Part shown: piece after piece, positions 46,833 to 56,540 of the stretch
Position numbering within the stretch: the stretch's first letter is position 1
How the letters are laid out: every line of letters starts with the position of its first letter
Source: an uncultured Alphaproteobacteria bacterium
GTDB lineage: Bacteria > Pseudomonadota > Alphaproteobacteria > HIMB59 > GCA-002718135
Direction of reading: 5' to 3'
Length of the DNA: 64,000 bases
Assembly: GCA_902607435.1 (NCBI GenBank)
Contig: CACLJX010000003.1
Coordinates: 62,001 to 126,000, forward strand
The notes under the pieces: model-generated
The model's database searches: none
The model's input: the letters and a program-made list of their open reading frames with translations, nothing else
Told to the model about the DNA's origin: nothing
Translations under genes and position numbers: made by a program

Positions 46833-47298
46833 TTGTATTAAAATATAAATTTTTATTTGTATGAGATATTTCTAATTGTCTAAAATTAATATTTTCAATT
46901 CTAAATTTTATTAAATAATAGTTTTGTAATTTGTTATTTTGTAATAGAATTCTTGGCCACTCAATTAAAGTTATATTATTACTAAAATTCTCAAATATGC
47001 CTAATTCAATAAAATCACTTATATTTTTCAATCGAAAAAAATCATAATGATATATTTCAAAATTTTTTAGTGCATAGTTTATAAGAATCGGAAATGAAGG
47101 GCTCTTTATTGAATTTGGTTTTCTCAATAAATTTTTTTCAAAAACTGATTCAATAAAAAATCTTGAAAAAGTTGTTTTCCCTGAACCTAATTCTCCCTCT
47201 AAAAGAAAAATATCGCCCTGGAGTGCTTGTTTAGCAATTTTTTCTGCTAATTTTTGAAGAATTTCAAGATTAACACTTAACTGAAAAAAATTATTCAA
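46822..47298 (-). CDS. tsaE: tRNA threonylcarbamoyladenosine synthesis ATPase TsaE
   Basis: 158 residues with P-loop LLEGELGSGKTTFSRFF, then KSPSFPILINY and YHYDFFRL, ending in ITLIEWP (Walker B-like). TsaE works with TsaB and TsaD to make t6A at position 37 of ANN-reading tRNAs. It is 11 nt downstream of metK and starts the tsaE-amgK-murU-trxA run. Confidence 0.95.
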   Translation of the reverse strand: MNNFFQLSVNLEILQKLAEKIAKQALQGDIFLLEGELGSGKTTFSRFFIESVFEKNLLRKPNSIKSPSFPILINYALKNFEIYHYDFFRLKNISDFIELGIFENFSNNITLIEWPRILLQNNKLQNYYLIKFRIENINFRQLEISHTNKNLYFNTNEY

Positions 47299-47309
47299 AA
47301 TCTATGTAT

Positions 47310-48476
47310 TTAAAAAGACCTTTTAAACTCTTCTATAAGATCTGTTTTTTCCCAAGTAAAATGACCTTCTCCATTTGCTTGTCTTCCAAAGTGACCATAA
47401 GCAGCAGTCGGCTCATAAATTGGGTTATTTAGTTTAAGATGATCTCTAATATTTCTTGGACTTAAATCTAATATTTCAGGAATAATTTTTTCAATTTTTG
47501 TTTCATCAACATGATTTGTTCCATTAGTATTAATATATATCGACAAAGGCTTTGATATTCCAATTGCATAAGATAATTGAATTGTACATTCATCTGCTAA
47601 ATCAGCTGCAACAATATTTTTTGCTAAATATCTTGCTGCATAAGCTGCAGATCTATCAACTTTAGAAGGATCCTTTCCAGAAAATGCACCTCCACCATGA
47701 GGTGCCGCTCCGCCATATGTATCAACAATTATCTTTCGTCCTGTTAGGCCTGAATCACCATCAGGTCCCCCAATTACGAAGTTACCCGTAGGATTTACAT
47801 AGAACTCTTCATCTTTAAGGTTTTCTAGTAAATTTTCAGGTATGCTCTCCTTCACATATGGCTTTACTATTTCTTTAATATCTTGCGGGGTTAAGCCCCT
47901 TTTATGCTGACTTGAAACAACTATAGAAGTAATTTTTTTTGGTTTACCATTTTCATACATCATAGCAATTTGACTTTTTGAGTCAGGTTCTAATTCTGAA
48001 GATTTACCGCTTTTTCTTGCCTCTGACATTTTTAATAATATTTGATGAGAATAATGAATTGGAGCTGGCATAAATTCTTTTGTATCTTTACAAGCATAAC
48101 CAAACATGATCCCTTGATCACCTGCACCTTCGTCTTTGTTACTACTAGAATCAACACCCATAGCAATATCTGATGATTGTTCATGCAAAAAAGTTTGTAT
48201 GTCACAATGTTTCCAATGAAATCCTTCTTGTTCATAACCAATATCTTTTATACATTCTCTTGCTTTAGAAATTATTTCTTCTTTATCTATAGATGGACCC
48301 CTTATTTCACCTGCAAGCACAACTTTATTTGTTGTGGCAAGAGTTTCACATGCTACTCGAGATAATGGATCTTTTGATAAATAAGTATCTACAACCATAT
48401 CAGAAATTCTATCACAGATTTTATCTGGATGTCCCTCGGAAACAGATTCACTTGCAAACAAAAAAGGTCTTTTCAT
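47310..48476 (-). CDS. metK: S-adenosylmethionine synthetase
   Basis: 388 residues with [29 protein letters not shown], the signature [23 protein letters not shown] and [12 protein letters not shown]. It makes SAM from methionine and ATP, supplying the several methyltransferases of the window. It lies 34 nt after ahcY, so the two methyl-cycle enzymes are co-transcribed. No SAM riboswitch fits in the short gap. Confidence 0.99.
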   Translation of the reverse strand: MKRPFLFASESVSEGHPDKICDRISDMVVDTYLSKDPLSRVACETLATTNKVVLAGEIRGPSIDKEEIISKARECIKDIGYEQEGFHWKHCDIQTFLHEQSSDIAMGVDSSSNKDEGAGDQGIMFGYACKDTKEFMPAPIHYSHQILLKMSEARKSGKSSELEPDSKSQIAMMYENGKPKKITSIVVSSQHKRGLTPQDIKEIVKPYVKESIPENLLENLKDEEFYVNPTGNFVIGGPDGDSGLTGRKIIVDTYGGAAPHGGGAFSGKDPSKVDRSAAYAARYLAKNIVAADLADECTIQLSYAIGISKPLSIYINTNGTNHVDETKIEKIIPEILDLSPRNIRDHLKLNNPIYEPTAAYGHFGRQANGEGHFTWEKTDLIEEFKRSF

Positions 48477-48510
48477 AGTTCTATTCTCAAAAATGAATTA
48501 TTAAAAAAAA

Positions 48511-49800
48511 TCAATATCGATAAGTATCATTTTTAAATGGCCCTTCCTTTTTTACACCTATATAATTTGCTTGCTTATCAGTAAGCTTAGTTAATTTTGC
48601 CCCAACTTTGTTTAAATGTAGAAGGGCAACTTTCTCATCTAAATATTTTGGTAAAACATAAACTTTATTTTCATAGTTTTTATAATTTTTCCAAAGCTCT
48701 ATTTGGGCTATAACTTGATTAGTAAAAGAAGCGCTCATTACAAAGCTTGGGTGTCCAGTTGCATTTCCCAAATTTACTAAACGACCTTGCGATAACAATA
48801 TTAGTTTTTTTCCATCAGGAAACTCTATTTCATCTACTTGTGGTTTAATTTCTTCCGATATATAATTGCGAAGAGCCTCAGTTTGAATTTCATTATCAAA
48901 ATGCCCTATGTTGCATACAATTGCTCTATCTCTCATTTTACGCATATGTTCAATCGTGATTACATCTGAATTACCTGTCGCAGTAACAAAAATATCTCCA
49001 TATGAGCAAGCTTCATCCATTGTAACAACTTGATAACCTTCCATTACAGCTTGTAATGCATTGATTGGATCAATTTCAGTTACACATACACGTGCACCTG
49101 CTCCTCTTAAACTAGCAGCTGATCCTTTCCCAACATCACCATATCCAGCTACCACAGCAATTTTCCCAGCCATCATAACGTCTGTACCTCTTCGGATGCC
49201 ATCAACTAAACTTTCCTTACATCCGTACAGATTATCAAATTTTGATTTAGTTACAGAATTATTAACATTAATTGCTGGCACCTTAAGTTCACCTTGCCTT
49301 TCCATTTCTTGTAATCGATGAACTCCAGTAGTTGTCTCTTCAGATAATCCTCTTATCTTAATAAGCATTTCAGGATATTTTTCATGAATGATTTTAGTTG
49401 CATCTCCTCCATCATCTAAAATCATATTAGGTTCCCATCCGTTAGGTCCACTAAGTGTTTGTTCAATGCACCACCAAAATTCTTCTGTATTCATACCTTT
49501 CCATGCAAAGACGGGGATTCCTTTTGACGCAATAGCTGCTGCCGCATGGTCTTGCGTTGAAAAAATATTGCAAGAACTCCATCTAACAGATGCTCCCAAA
49601 TAAACCAATGTCTCAATGAGAACAGCAGTTTGTATCGTCATATGAAGACATCCAACAATTCTTGCTCCTTTTAGAGGTTGAGTATTTTTGTATTCTGCCC
49701 TTAAAGCCATTAAACCTGGCATCTCTGTTTCTGCTATTGCTATTTCTTTAAATCCCCATTCACTTAATGAAATATCTTTAACTTTATAATCACTACTCAT
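48511..49800 (-). CDS. ahcY: Adenosylhomocysteinase
   Basis: 429 residues: [30 protein letters not shown] (substrate loop with catalytic Lys), [25 protein letters not shown] (NAD site) and the C-terminal [10 protein letters not shown] that completes the neighbour's site. It splits S-adenosylhomocysteine to homocysteine and adenosine. It is 3 nt after the ChvG-like kinase gene; the usual hprK-ptsM-ptsH genes between them are absent. Confidence 0.99.
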   Translation of the reverse strand: MSSDYKVKDISLSEWGFKEIAIAETEMPGLMALRAEYKNTQPLKGARIVGCLHMTIQTAVLIETLVYLGASVRWSSCNIFSTQDHAAAAIASKGIPVFAWKGMNTEEFWWCIEQTLSGPNGWEPNMILDDGGDATKIIHEKYPEMLIKIRGLSEETTTGVHRLQEMERQGELKVPAINVNNSVTKSKFDNLYGCKESLVDGIRRGTDVMMAGKIAVVAGYGDVGKGSAASLRGAGARVCVTEIDPINALQAVMEGYQVVTMDEACSYGDIFVTATGNSDVITIEHMRKMRDRAIVCNIGHFDNEIQTEALRNYISEEIKPQVDEIEFPDGKKLILLSQGRLVNLGNATGHPSFVMSASFTNQVIAQIELWKNYKNYENKVYVLPKYLDEKVALLHLNKVGAKLTKLTDKQANYIGVKKEGPFKNDTYRY

Positions 49801-49803
49801 GTT

Positions 49804-51561
49804 TTATTCTTTTAATGGTAATTTTAATTTAAAACAAGCGCCATTATAACCTTTTAGATAGAAATCACTAAGCTCGATAGATCCAAAAAAACTTTCTATA
49901 ATTTTTTTTGAAATAGATAGTCCTAACCCTGAATGAAATTCAGATGTATGAGATCTATCTGTATAAAAACGATCGAAAATTTTTTCTTTAACTTTTTTAT
50001 CAATTCCTTTTCCTTGATCTATTATGTAAATTATCACCGAATTATTTTCAATTAATTGAATAATAGATAATTCTGATTCTATAGGTGAAAAAGAAAAACT
50101 ATTATCAATTAAATTTATAAAAACTTGAGCAAGTTTATCTCTATTTGCTCTCACCAATGTTGGGTTATTTTCATATTTAAAATTTATTTTGATCTTTTTT
50201 ATGTTGTTTGAAAATGATTGAATTAATTCTTTAATTAATTCAATTAAATCAAATTTTATAAACAATTCGCCATCTATTTCTATTTGTGTAAGAGCATAAT
50301 TAGAAATATCCGAAATTAATCTATTCATTCTTTCAATATCTTTTTGTATATTATTTAATAATAAAAATTTTTGCTCAGATTTTATTTTATTTTCTAATAA
50401 TAATTCATTTGAACTTTTTAAACTAGCAAGAGGATTCTTTAATTCATGCGAAACATCCGCAGCAAAATTTTCAAGTTCATTAATACGCAATTTAAGATCT
50501 AGTGACATATTTTTAATTTCTTTACTTAAACTGCCAATCTCATCATTTCTTATTGGATAATTGAGATTATTGGAAATCTGAATTAGTTTATCTTGTTCTA
50601 TTTTTACTATTTTGGAAAGAATTTTGATTGGATTAACTATACTTTTTGAAAAAAAAGTAGATAAAACAAACATAAAAAAAATAATTATAAGAAAAAGATT
50701 CAATAAATTAAATGAAGTTAATGCCGCTTCAGGATTTGCCTGAATTAGATTGCCTGAAACTATTACTATTCCATAAATATTATTATTAATAATTATTGGA
50801 CTTAATTTTGTCAGATAAAAATGATTATTATCTATTTTAAAAATTTTTGATAAAATTTTTTGCTTTTTTAACGTTTCAACTGCTAAATTAATATCTTCTC
50901 TAAAATCAGTTGAATCTTTAAGTAATTTTTTATTATCAAAAAATAATTGCAACTTATGAAACAGAGAAAAGTATTGTTCTTTATATTTCGTAAAAATATT
51001 AATATCTTCAGGGTTTTTTTGATCTTCAATATCATTTGGTAATTCTTGAATAGTAACTTCTACAACTTCAGCAGCTGAAAAAAAACTTTCTGTGTCTGCA
51101 TATTTAATTAAATTAACATCATATATTCTAATATGATTATTTAAATTTAAGAATTTGCTAAATAAATAATCTTGTGTTGCAGAAGGATCTAATAATGGTT
51201 CAGATAATATTTTTGCACCACAATTAAAACTAATATTATTTTGATTTTTTTTATCTAAATTATTTAGTCTTTTACATTCTTCTTCATTAAATTGAGGTAT
51301 TCTTTTCACAGCATTTTTTTGTAAGTAGGTTGTGATTTCATTAGTTTGCATATTAATTTGTTTAGCTTTAATTTCTATTTTGCTATTATTTGTTAATAAA
51401 AAATAATTAAAAAAAACTAAAAAGCTTAACCCTATGATTGCTGTAAAAAGATTAATTATTATTATCTGAGTTGCTAGAGAATAATAAGAAAGAGATAGTC
51501 TACTTAGTTTCTTATTCACGCCATGAATAGCCTGAGCCATATCGCGTTCTAATTTGATCAA
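49804..51561 (-). CDS. chvG: Sensor histidine kinase, ChvG type
   Basis: 585 residues in the track form. ATG at 51540 or GTG at 51519 would cut the 50-nt overlap with chvI to 29 or 8 nt and may be the real start. TM1 is about residues 33-57, then a periplasmic sensor of about 225 residues, TM2 about 285-305, HAMP, the H-box FAADVSHELKNPLASL (His372), N-box region FINLIDNSFSFSP and DQGKGIDKKVKEKIFDRFY with GLGLSISKKI. With ChvI it senses envelope or acid stress in alphaproteobacteria. The periplasmic part has three Cys residues (96, 114 in two regions), unusual enough to note. Confidence 0.92.
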   Translation of the reverse strand: MIKLERDMAQAIHGVNKKLSRLSLSYYSLATQIIIINLFTAIIGLSFLVFFNYFLLTNNSKIEIKAKQINMQTNEITTYLQKNAVKRIPQFNEEECKRLNNLDKKNQNNISFNCGAKILSEPLLDPSATQDYLFSKFLNLNNHIRIYDVNLIKYADTESFFSAAEVVEVTIQELPNDIEDQKNPEDINIFTKYKEQYFSLFHKLQLFFDNKKLLKDSTDFREDINLAVETLKKQKILSKIFKIDNNHFYLTKLSPIIINNNIYGIVIVSGNLIQANPEAALTSFNLLNLFLIIIFFMFVLSTFFSKSIVNPIKILSKIVKIEQDKLIQISNNLNYPIRNDEIGSLSKEIKNMSLDLKLRINELENFAADVSHELKNPLASLKSSNELLLENKIKSEQKFLLLNNIQKDIERMNRLISDISNYALTQIEIDGELFIKFDLIELIKELIQSFSNNIKKIKINFKYENNPTLVRANRDKLAQVFINLIDNSFSFSPIESELSIIQLIENNSVIIYIIDQGKGIDKKVKEKIFDRFYTDRSHTSEFHSGLGLSISKKIIESFFGSIELSDFYLKGYNGACFKLKLPLKE

Positions 51562-52225
51562 ATGATGAATCGTACAATCTAAATTTTTTTCTTAATCTTT
51601 TAATATGGCTATCAATTGTTCTATCATCAACATAAACATTATCACCATACATTGCATCCATTAATTGATTGCGATCTTTGATTACTCCTGGATGTTTTGC
51701 TAAACAATTAATTAAATTAAATTCAGCAACAGTTAATTCAATAATATCATTTTTCCAAAAACAAAGTTGTTTTAAATGGTCTAGAACAAGATCTCCTTTT
51801 TGTAAATTAGCATTTTTATCTATTATTTTTTCATCTTCAATTAATCTATTAGAATGTATTCGTAATACTGTTCGTATTCTTTCATTAAGCAGTTTTTGTG
51901 AAAATGGTTTTTTAATATAATCAGCCGCTCCCATTTTTAAACCAATAATTTCATCTTGTTCTTGATCTTTAGAAGTTAAAAATATTATTGGCATATTTTT
52001 CAATTCTAAATTTTTGCTTGATCTAACTTTCATTAATAATTCATTACCATTCATTCGCGGCATTTTGATATCAAAAAGACCAAGATCATAATTTTTTTTT
52101 TTGAATCCATTAATTGCTTCTTCACCATTTTGAAAAGTGTCAACTTCAAATCCTTCAGTTTCAAGAGCTAATGAAACAGAAGTTAAAATATTAATTTCAT
52201 CATCTACTAAAGCTATACGAGTCAT
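51512..52225 (-). CDS. chvI: Response regulator, ChvI type (OmpR/PhoB family)
   Basis: 237 residues. Receiver domain: acidic pocket DDE (8-10), phosphorylation site Asp52 in LFDIKMPRMNG, and KPF near residue 108. Winged-helix output: LTVAEFNLINCLAKHPGVIKDRNQLMD and DDRTIDSHIKRLRKKF. It is the transcription factor partner of the kinase downstream. Pairing with chvG and ahcY supports the ChvI call over other OmpR-family members. It is divergent from nrdA. Confidence 0.94.
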   Translation of the reverse strand: MTRIALVDDEINILTSVSLALETEGFEVDTFQNGEEAINGFKKKNYDLGLFDIKMPRMNGNELLMKVRSSKNLELKNMPIIFLTSKDQEQDEIIGLKMGAADYIKKPFSQKLLNERIRTVLRIHSNRLIEDEKIIDKNANLQKGDLVLDHLKQLCFWKNDIIELTVAEFNLINCLAKHPGVIKDRNQLMDAMYGDNVYVDDRTIDSHIKRLRKKFRLYDSSFDQIRTRYGSGYSWRE

Positions 52226-52428
52226 ATATTTTTTTAAAATACAATAATTAAGAATTTTTATGGCAGATTTAAGTCAATATATCCTTATATTTATAATAAT
52301 ATTAATTTAATATATTCAAAGAATCTAAAAAAACTGTTGATAATAATTTTTTAATGATTTCAGTTACTTGACTAAGTTAAAGTATCTTTTTCAATACTAA
52401 TGTTTGACTTAGAATAAAAATAATTTAT

Positions 52429-52443
52429 GTTCTTATTTTGTTC
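52429..52443 (+). promoter_or_regulatory. LexA-type (SOS) operator upstream of nrdA
   Basis: GTTCTTATTTTGTTC is an exact GTTC-N7-GTTC direct repeat, the operator known for alphaproteobacterial LexA. It lies 108-122 nt before the nrdA ATG and overlaps the -10 of a candidate promoter. By a rough composition estimate about one such match is expected by chance in the whole window on both strands, but very few in this one gap. Confidence 0.6.
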
Positions 52444-52487
52444 TTATTGCGATATTGAGCAAATATTGTATTGTCAGTTTATTAGTG

Positions 52488-52503
52488 ACACTACATATTG
52501 TAG
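52488..52503 (+). promoter_or_regulatory. NrdR-type box upstream of nrdA
   Basis: ACACTACATATTGTAG matches about 13 of 16 positions of the NrdR consensus (acaCwAtATaTwGtgt) and lies 48 nt before the nrdA start. NrdR boxes usually come in pairs about 31-32 nt apart. Exactly 31 nt upstream is CAAATATTG (52460-52468), a degenerate box one base short. NrdR represses ribonucleotide reductase genes when dATP is high. Confidence 0.5.
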
Positions 52504-52550
52504 CTATCAAGAATAATTTTTAGAAAAATATATTTGGAAAAAAACAATAT

Positions 52551-55292
52551 ATGACAGAACACTCATCTCGTTTAAAGGAAGATATCTCAAATAATAACAT
52601 TAATCTTTTAAGTTTAAGTGTTGTTAGACGAGATGGTTCAATTACTCCTTTTAAATCAGATAAAATTTCCAATGCTATTAAAAAAGCTTTTCTAGCTCAA
52701 ACAAAAATCAGAAACAATAAAGATAAAGATACCGAACAAAAAAATAATATTCATAAAACGGTTGATAATTTAACTAGTAAGGTTGTATCTGCTCTTACGC
52801 GACGTATTGCTGATGGCGATATGATTCATATTGAAGATATACAAGATCAAGTTGAATTAGCTTTAATGAGGGATGAACACCATAAAGTTGCTAGGGCTTA
52901 TGTTTTGTATAGGGAACAAAGAGCAGCACAAAGATACCATACAAAAAAACTAAAAGAACAAATTGGAGGAAAAGTTTCCTCAATGATGGTAATTAAACGC
53001 GATGGTGACAAAGAGCCAGTATCCTTAGATAAAATTTCAAATAGAATTTCAGTACTATCAACAGGATTACAAATCGATCCAATAGTTGTCGCACAAAAAG
53101 CAATACCAGGTTTATTTAATGAAATAACTACAACAGAAATTGATAATTATTTAGCTGAAACAGCAGCATCTCTTACTGTTGAACATCCTGATTATTCATA
53201 TTTAGCTGCAAGAATTAAAGCAAATGCTCTACATAAAGAAACGCCGGGATTTATTATAACTACAAAAAATCTTTATGAAGATGGATTGTTGAAAAAAGAT
53301 TATTATGAAAAAGTAATAAATAATTCTGATGATATAGAATCAATAATTGATTATGATCGAGATTATCATTTTGATTATTTTGCCCTTACAACATTAACGC
53401 GAGCTTATTTACTCAAATTAGAAAATAAAACAATCGAACGGCCACAAGATCTTTGGATGCGAGTTGCATTAACTGTTTCCTCTGAGAAATTCGACTATAA
53501 TAGTGTTAAAAATACATATTCAGCTTTATCAAATGGGATGTACACACATGCAACACCTACATTATTTAATAGTGGTTTAAAAATGCAACAATTATCTTCC
53601 TGTTTCTTAATAGGAATGGAAGATGACTCAATAGATGGAATTTTTAATACTATAAAAGATTGTGCTTTAATCTCAAAAACTGCTGGAGGGATTGGATTAC
53701 ATGCCCATAATATTAGAGCTTGTGGCAGCAGAATCAAATCAACTAATGGTAAATCTAATGGTTTAATTCCCTTTTTAAAAATTTTTAATGAAACAGCTAA
53801 ATCAGTTGATCAAGGAGGTGGCAAAAGAAAAGGGTCTTTCGCTATTTATCTTGAACCTTGGCATGCTGATATAGAAAAATTTCTTGAGTTGAGAAAAAAT
53901 ACAGGTGCTGAAGAATTTAGAGCAAGAGATTTGTTTTATGCACTTTGGATACCTGATCTCTTTATGGAAAGAGTTGAAAATGATGAAGATTGGACATTAA
54001 TGAGTGAACATGAATGCCCAGGATTATCTGATAATTATGGAGAAGCGTTTAAAAAATTATATTCAAAGTATGAAAAAAAATTTCATCATTTAGAAAAAAT
54101 TAAAGCAAGAACTTTAATGTCTAAAATAATTGAAGCACAAATCGAAACAGGACAACCTTATATGCTTTATAAAGACTCAATAAATGAGAAATCCAATCAA
54201 AAAAATATAGGTGTAATAAAATCATCTAATCTCTGTGCCGAAATTGTTGAATATTCATTTAAAGACGAAACAGCTGTTTGTAATCTTGCTTCAATTGCTC
54301 TGCCTAAATTTATTATCAATAAAGAAAAAAAATATGATTATAACAAACTTTATGAAACTGCAAAGCTAGCAACAAGAAATCTTGACCAAGTAATTGATGT
54401 TAATTCTTATCCAACAAACAAGACCAAAAAATCAAATAATTTACATCGTCCAATAGGACTTGGAATACAAGGATTAGCTGATGTATTTTTTATTTTAAAA
54501 ATTCCTTATGATAGTGAAAAGGCAGCTGAAGTTAATAAAAAAATATTTGAAACAATTTATTTTGGCGCCCTTGAAGCTTCAATGGAAATAGCAAAAGAAA
54601 AAGAACCTTATTCAACATTTCAAGGATCTCCACTTTCGGAAGGAAAATTTCAATTTGATTTATGGGGAGTAAAACCTTCAGAAATGTGGGATTGGGATAA
54701 TTTAAGAGAACAAATAAAGAAACATGGTGTTCGAAACTCTTTAACTACTGCTTGCATGCCAACGGCATCTACTGGGATAATTTTAGGCAATACAGAAACC
54801 TTCCAAATTCAAACTTCAAATATATACAAAAGACAAACCTTGTCTGGTGAATTCTTGTTAGTTAATCGACATTTAGTTAAAGAATTATCAAAAAGAAATT
54901 TGTGGAATAAGGCAATGAGAGATAACATTATAGTTGAAAATGGATCTGTTCAAAATATACCTGATTTTCCTGATGATTTAAAAGATATTTATAAAACTGT
55001 TTGGGAAACATCTCAAAGAACTGTAATTGATATGGCTGCTGATAGAGCTCCATTCATCGACCAAACACAGTCCATGAATCTATGGCTATCAAATCCTACT
55101 TTTGGAAAAGTTAACTCAATGCATATGTATGCTTGGAAAAGAGGTCTTAAAACAGGAATGTATTATTTAAGAAGTCGCTCCGCTGTTGATGCTGTTAAAG
55201 TTACAGTATCCTCTGAAAAAATAGCTAAAGAAAATTTTCTCAACAATAAAGAAGAAAATGAACTAGAAGAATGCTTAACATGCAGTGCATAA
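52551..55292 (+). CDS. nrdA: Class Ia ribonucleotide reductase large subunit
   Basis: 913 residues, longer than E. coli NrdA because it carries two ATP-cone domains (SVVRRDGSITPFKSDKISNA, about 17-125; MVIKRDGDKEPVSLDKISNR, about 145-235). All catalytic parts are present: Cys pair in LSSCFLIG and AVCNLASIAL, radical Cys in SSNLCAEI, MPTAST, the radical-path Tyr pair in GMYYLRSR, and the C-terminal shuttle CLTC. It makes dNDPs aerobically with NrdB. The second cone is the likely allosteric dATP switch. It reads as the alphaproteobacterial/eukaryote-like type. Confidence 0.98.
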   Translation: MTEHSSRLKEDISNNNINLLSLSVVRRDGSITPFKSDKISNAIKKAFLAQTKIRNNKDKDTEQKNNIHKTVDNLTSKVVSALTRRIADGDMIHIEDIQDQVELALMRDEHHKVARAYVLYREQRAAQRYHTKKLKEQIGGKVSSMMVIKRDGDKEPVSLDKISNRISVLSTGLQIDPIVVAQKAIPGLFNEITTTEIDNYLAETAASLTVEHPDYSYLAARIKANALHKETPGFIITTKNLYEDGLLKKDYYEKVINNSDDIESIIDYDRDYHFDYFALTTLTRAYLLKLENKTIERPQDLWMRVALTVSSEKFDYNSVKNTYSALSNGMYTHATPTLFNSGLKMQQLSSCFLIGMEDDSIDGIFNTIKDCALISKTAGGIGLHAHNIRACGSRIKSTNGKSNGLIPFLKIFNETAKSVDQGGGKRKGSFAIYLEPWHADIEKFLELRKNTGAEEFRARDLFYALWIPDLFMERVENDEDWTLMSEHECPGLSDNYGEAFKKLYSKYEKKFHHLEKIKARTLMSKIIEAQIETGQPYMLYKDSINEKSNQKNIGVIKSSNLCAEIVEYSFKDETAVCNLASIALPKFIINKEKKYDYNKLYETAKLATRNLDQVIDVNSYPTNKTKKSNNLHRPIGLGIQGLADVFFILKIPYDSEKAAEVNKKIFETIYFGALEASMEIAKEKEPYSTFQGSPLSEGKFQFDLWGVKPSEMWDWDNLREQIKKHGVRNSLTTACMPTASTGIILGNTETFQIQTSNIYKRQTLSGEFLLVNRHLVKELSKRNLWNKAMRDNIIVENGSVQNIPDFPDDLKDIYKTVWETSQRTVIDMAADRAPFIDQTQSMNLWLSNPTFGKVNSMHMYAWKRGLKTGMYYLRSRSAVDAVKVTVSSEKIAKENFLNNKEENELEECLTCSA

Positions 55293-55310
55293 AATATTAA
55301 AAGATGTTAA

Positions 55311-56300
55311 ATGATCTCTAAAGGTTGTAAATCAATATTTCCAATTAAGCATAAAGATATATGGGATAGATATAAGCTGCATGTTCAAGCTTTTTGGACC
55401 CCAGAAGAAGTATCTTTGCATGATGATTTAAGAGATCTTCAAACTTTAAATGATGGTGAAAAGCATTTTATAAAAAATGTGCTAGCATTTTTTGCTAATT
55501 CTGAAGCCATGATAAATGAAAATCTTGCTAGTCGATTCTATAAAGAAATTCTAATTCCTGAAGCACGATGCTTTATTTCTATGCAAATGCTAAATGAATC
55601 CATACATGCTGAAATGTATGCTCTACAAATAGAAGCCTATGTAACGAATCCAGAAGAAAAAGATAAGCTTTTTTCAGCTATTGAGAATGTTCCATGCATA
55701 AATCACAAAGCACAATGGGTTGCTAAATGGCTAAATGGAGAGCAAAATTTACTAACTAGATTAATTGGTTTTGGTTTAGTTGAAGGCTTATTTTTTGCTG
55801 GATCTTTTTGTTCAATTTATTATTTTAGAAAAAGAGGTTTATTGCCTGGTTTAGCTTTATCTAATGATTGGATAGCTCGAGATGAGGGCATGCACTTTAG
55901 TTTTTCTGCTTTGATGTTTAAAACACTAAGAGATAGATATAATAATGGAACGCTCTCTGATTCAGATATTAAAGACATCGCCTTGATTGATGGTGACGTT
56001 GCCCAAACAGAATTTGAAGAAATTGTTAGAGAAGCAGTATCTTTTGAAAAAGAATTTGTCACTGCAGGACTTCCTGTTGACCTAATTGGAATGAATAAAG
56101 AGTTAATGTGCCAATATATTGAAGCAGTTGCTGATCGTATCGCTGATTTATTTGAATTTGAGAGAGTTTTTAATACAGAAAATCCTTTTGATTTTATGAG
56201 AGCTCTTGATGTGCAGAATGTAACCAATTTCTTTGAAAAGCGTGTATCAGAGTATCAAAGACCTACTGATAGAGCTCTTGCTTTTGATGAAGCATTCTAA
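55311..56300 (+). CDS. nrdB: Class Ia ribonucleotide reductase small subunit
   Basis: 329 residues, ferritin-like. Iron ligands are in LHDDLRD, PEARCF and ESIHAEMY, with the radical Tyr in HAEMYALQ; the second set is VEGLFFAGSFCSIYYF and ARDEGMHFSF. It holds the diiron-tyrosyl radical used by NrdA. Tyr is retained, so this is the normal class Ia chemistry and not a Tyr-less subtype. It follows nrdA by 18 nt. Confidence 0.98.
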   Translation: MISKGCKSIFPIKHKDIWDRYKLHVQAFWTPEEVSLHDDLRDLQTLNDGEKHFIKNVLAFFANSEAMINENLASRFYKEILIPEARCFISMQMLNESIHAEMYALQIEAYVTNPEEKDKLFSAIENVPCINHKAQWVAKWLNGEQNLLTRLIGFGLVEGLFFAGSFCSIYYFRKRGLLPGLALSNDWIARDEGMHFSFSALMFKTLRDRYNNGTLSDSDIKDIALIDGDVAQTEFEEIVREAVSFEKEFVTAGLPVDLIGMNKELMCQYIEAVADRIADLFEFERVFNTENPFDFMRALDVQNVTNFFEKRVSEYQRPTDRALAFDEAF

Positions 56301-56540
56301 ATGAATGTAGTTATTTATTCAAAAAATAATTGCGTTTTTTGCAACAAAGCTAAAATAAGATTAAAAAAATATAATCCAAAAATTCATATGCTTGATAAAG
56401 ATTATACACGTAATGAATTTTTTAAAATGTTTCCCAATGCCAAAACATTTCCTCAAATAATAATTGATAATAAAAATATTGGGGGTTATCATGAATTAGA
56501 AAAATGGCTTGCTTTTAACCTACCGGAGGAAGATTTTTAA
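56301..56540 (+). CDS. Glutaredoxin-like protein (dithiol)
   Basis: 79 residues with active site NNCVFCNKAK and the cis-Pro region KTFPQIIIDNKNIGGYHEL. It starts directly after the nrdB stop with no gap. In this place it is probably the reductant that recharges the NrdA C-terminal Cys pair. It ends 1 nt from the convergent ArfA-like gene. Confidence 0.93.
   Translation: MNVVIYSKNNCVFCNKAKIRLKKYNPKIHMLDKDYTRNEFFKMFPNAKTFPQIIIDNKNIGGYHELEKWLAFNLPEEDF

Larger units (their letters stand above)
52226..52550. promoter_or_regulatory. 325-nt divergent regulatory region between chvI and nrdA
   Basis: No gene fits here; it is the longest gap in the window. Besides the LexA-type and NrdR-type sites listed separately, two plausible nrdA promoters can be read. 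P1 is TTGACT (52404-52409), 16 nt, TATGTT (52426-52431). P2 is TTGTCA (52471-52476), 17 nt, CATATT (52494-52499). The LexA-type repeat overlaps the P1 -10 box and the NrdR-type box overlaps the P2 -10 box. The chvI side shows only AT-rich sequence. Confidence 0.5.

Noticed and set aside
48477-48510. SAM or SAH riboswitch before metK/ahcY
   Set aside because: The gaps before metK (34 nt) and ahcY (3 nt) are too short and no conserved element is visible.
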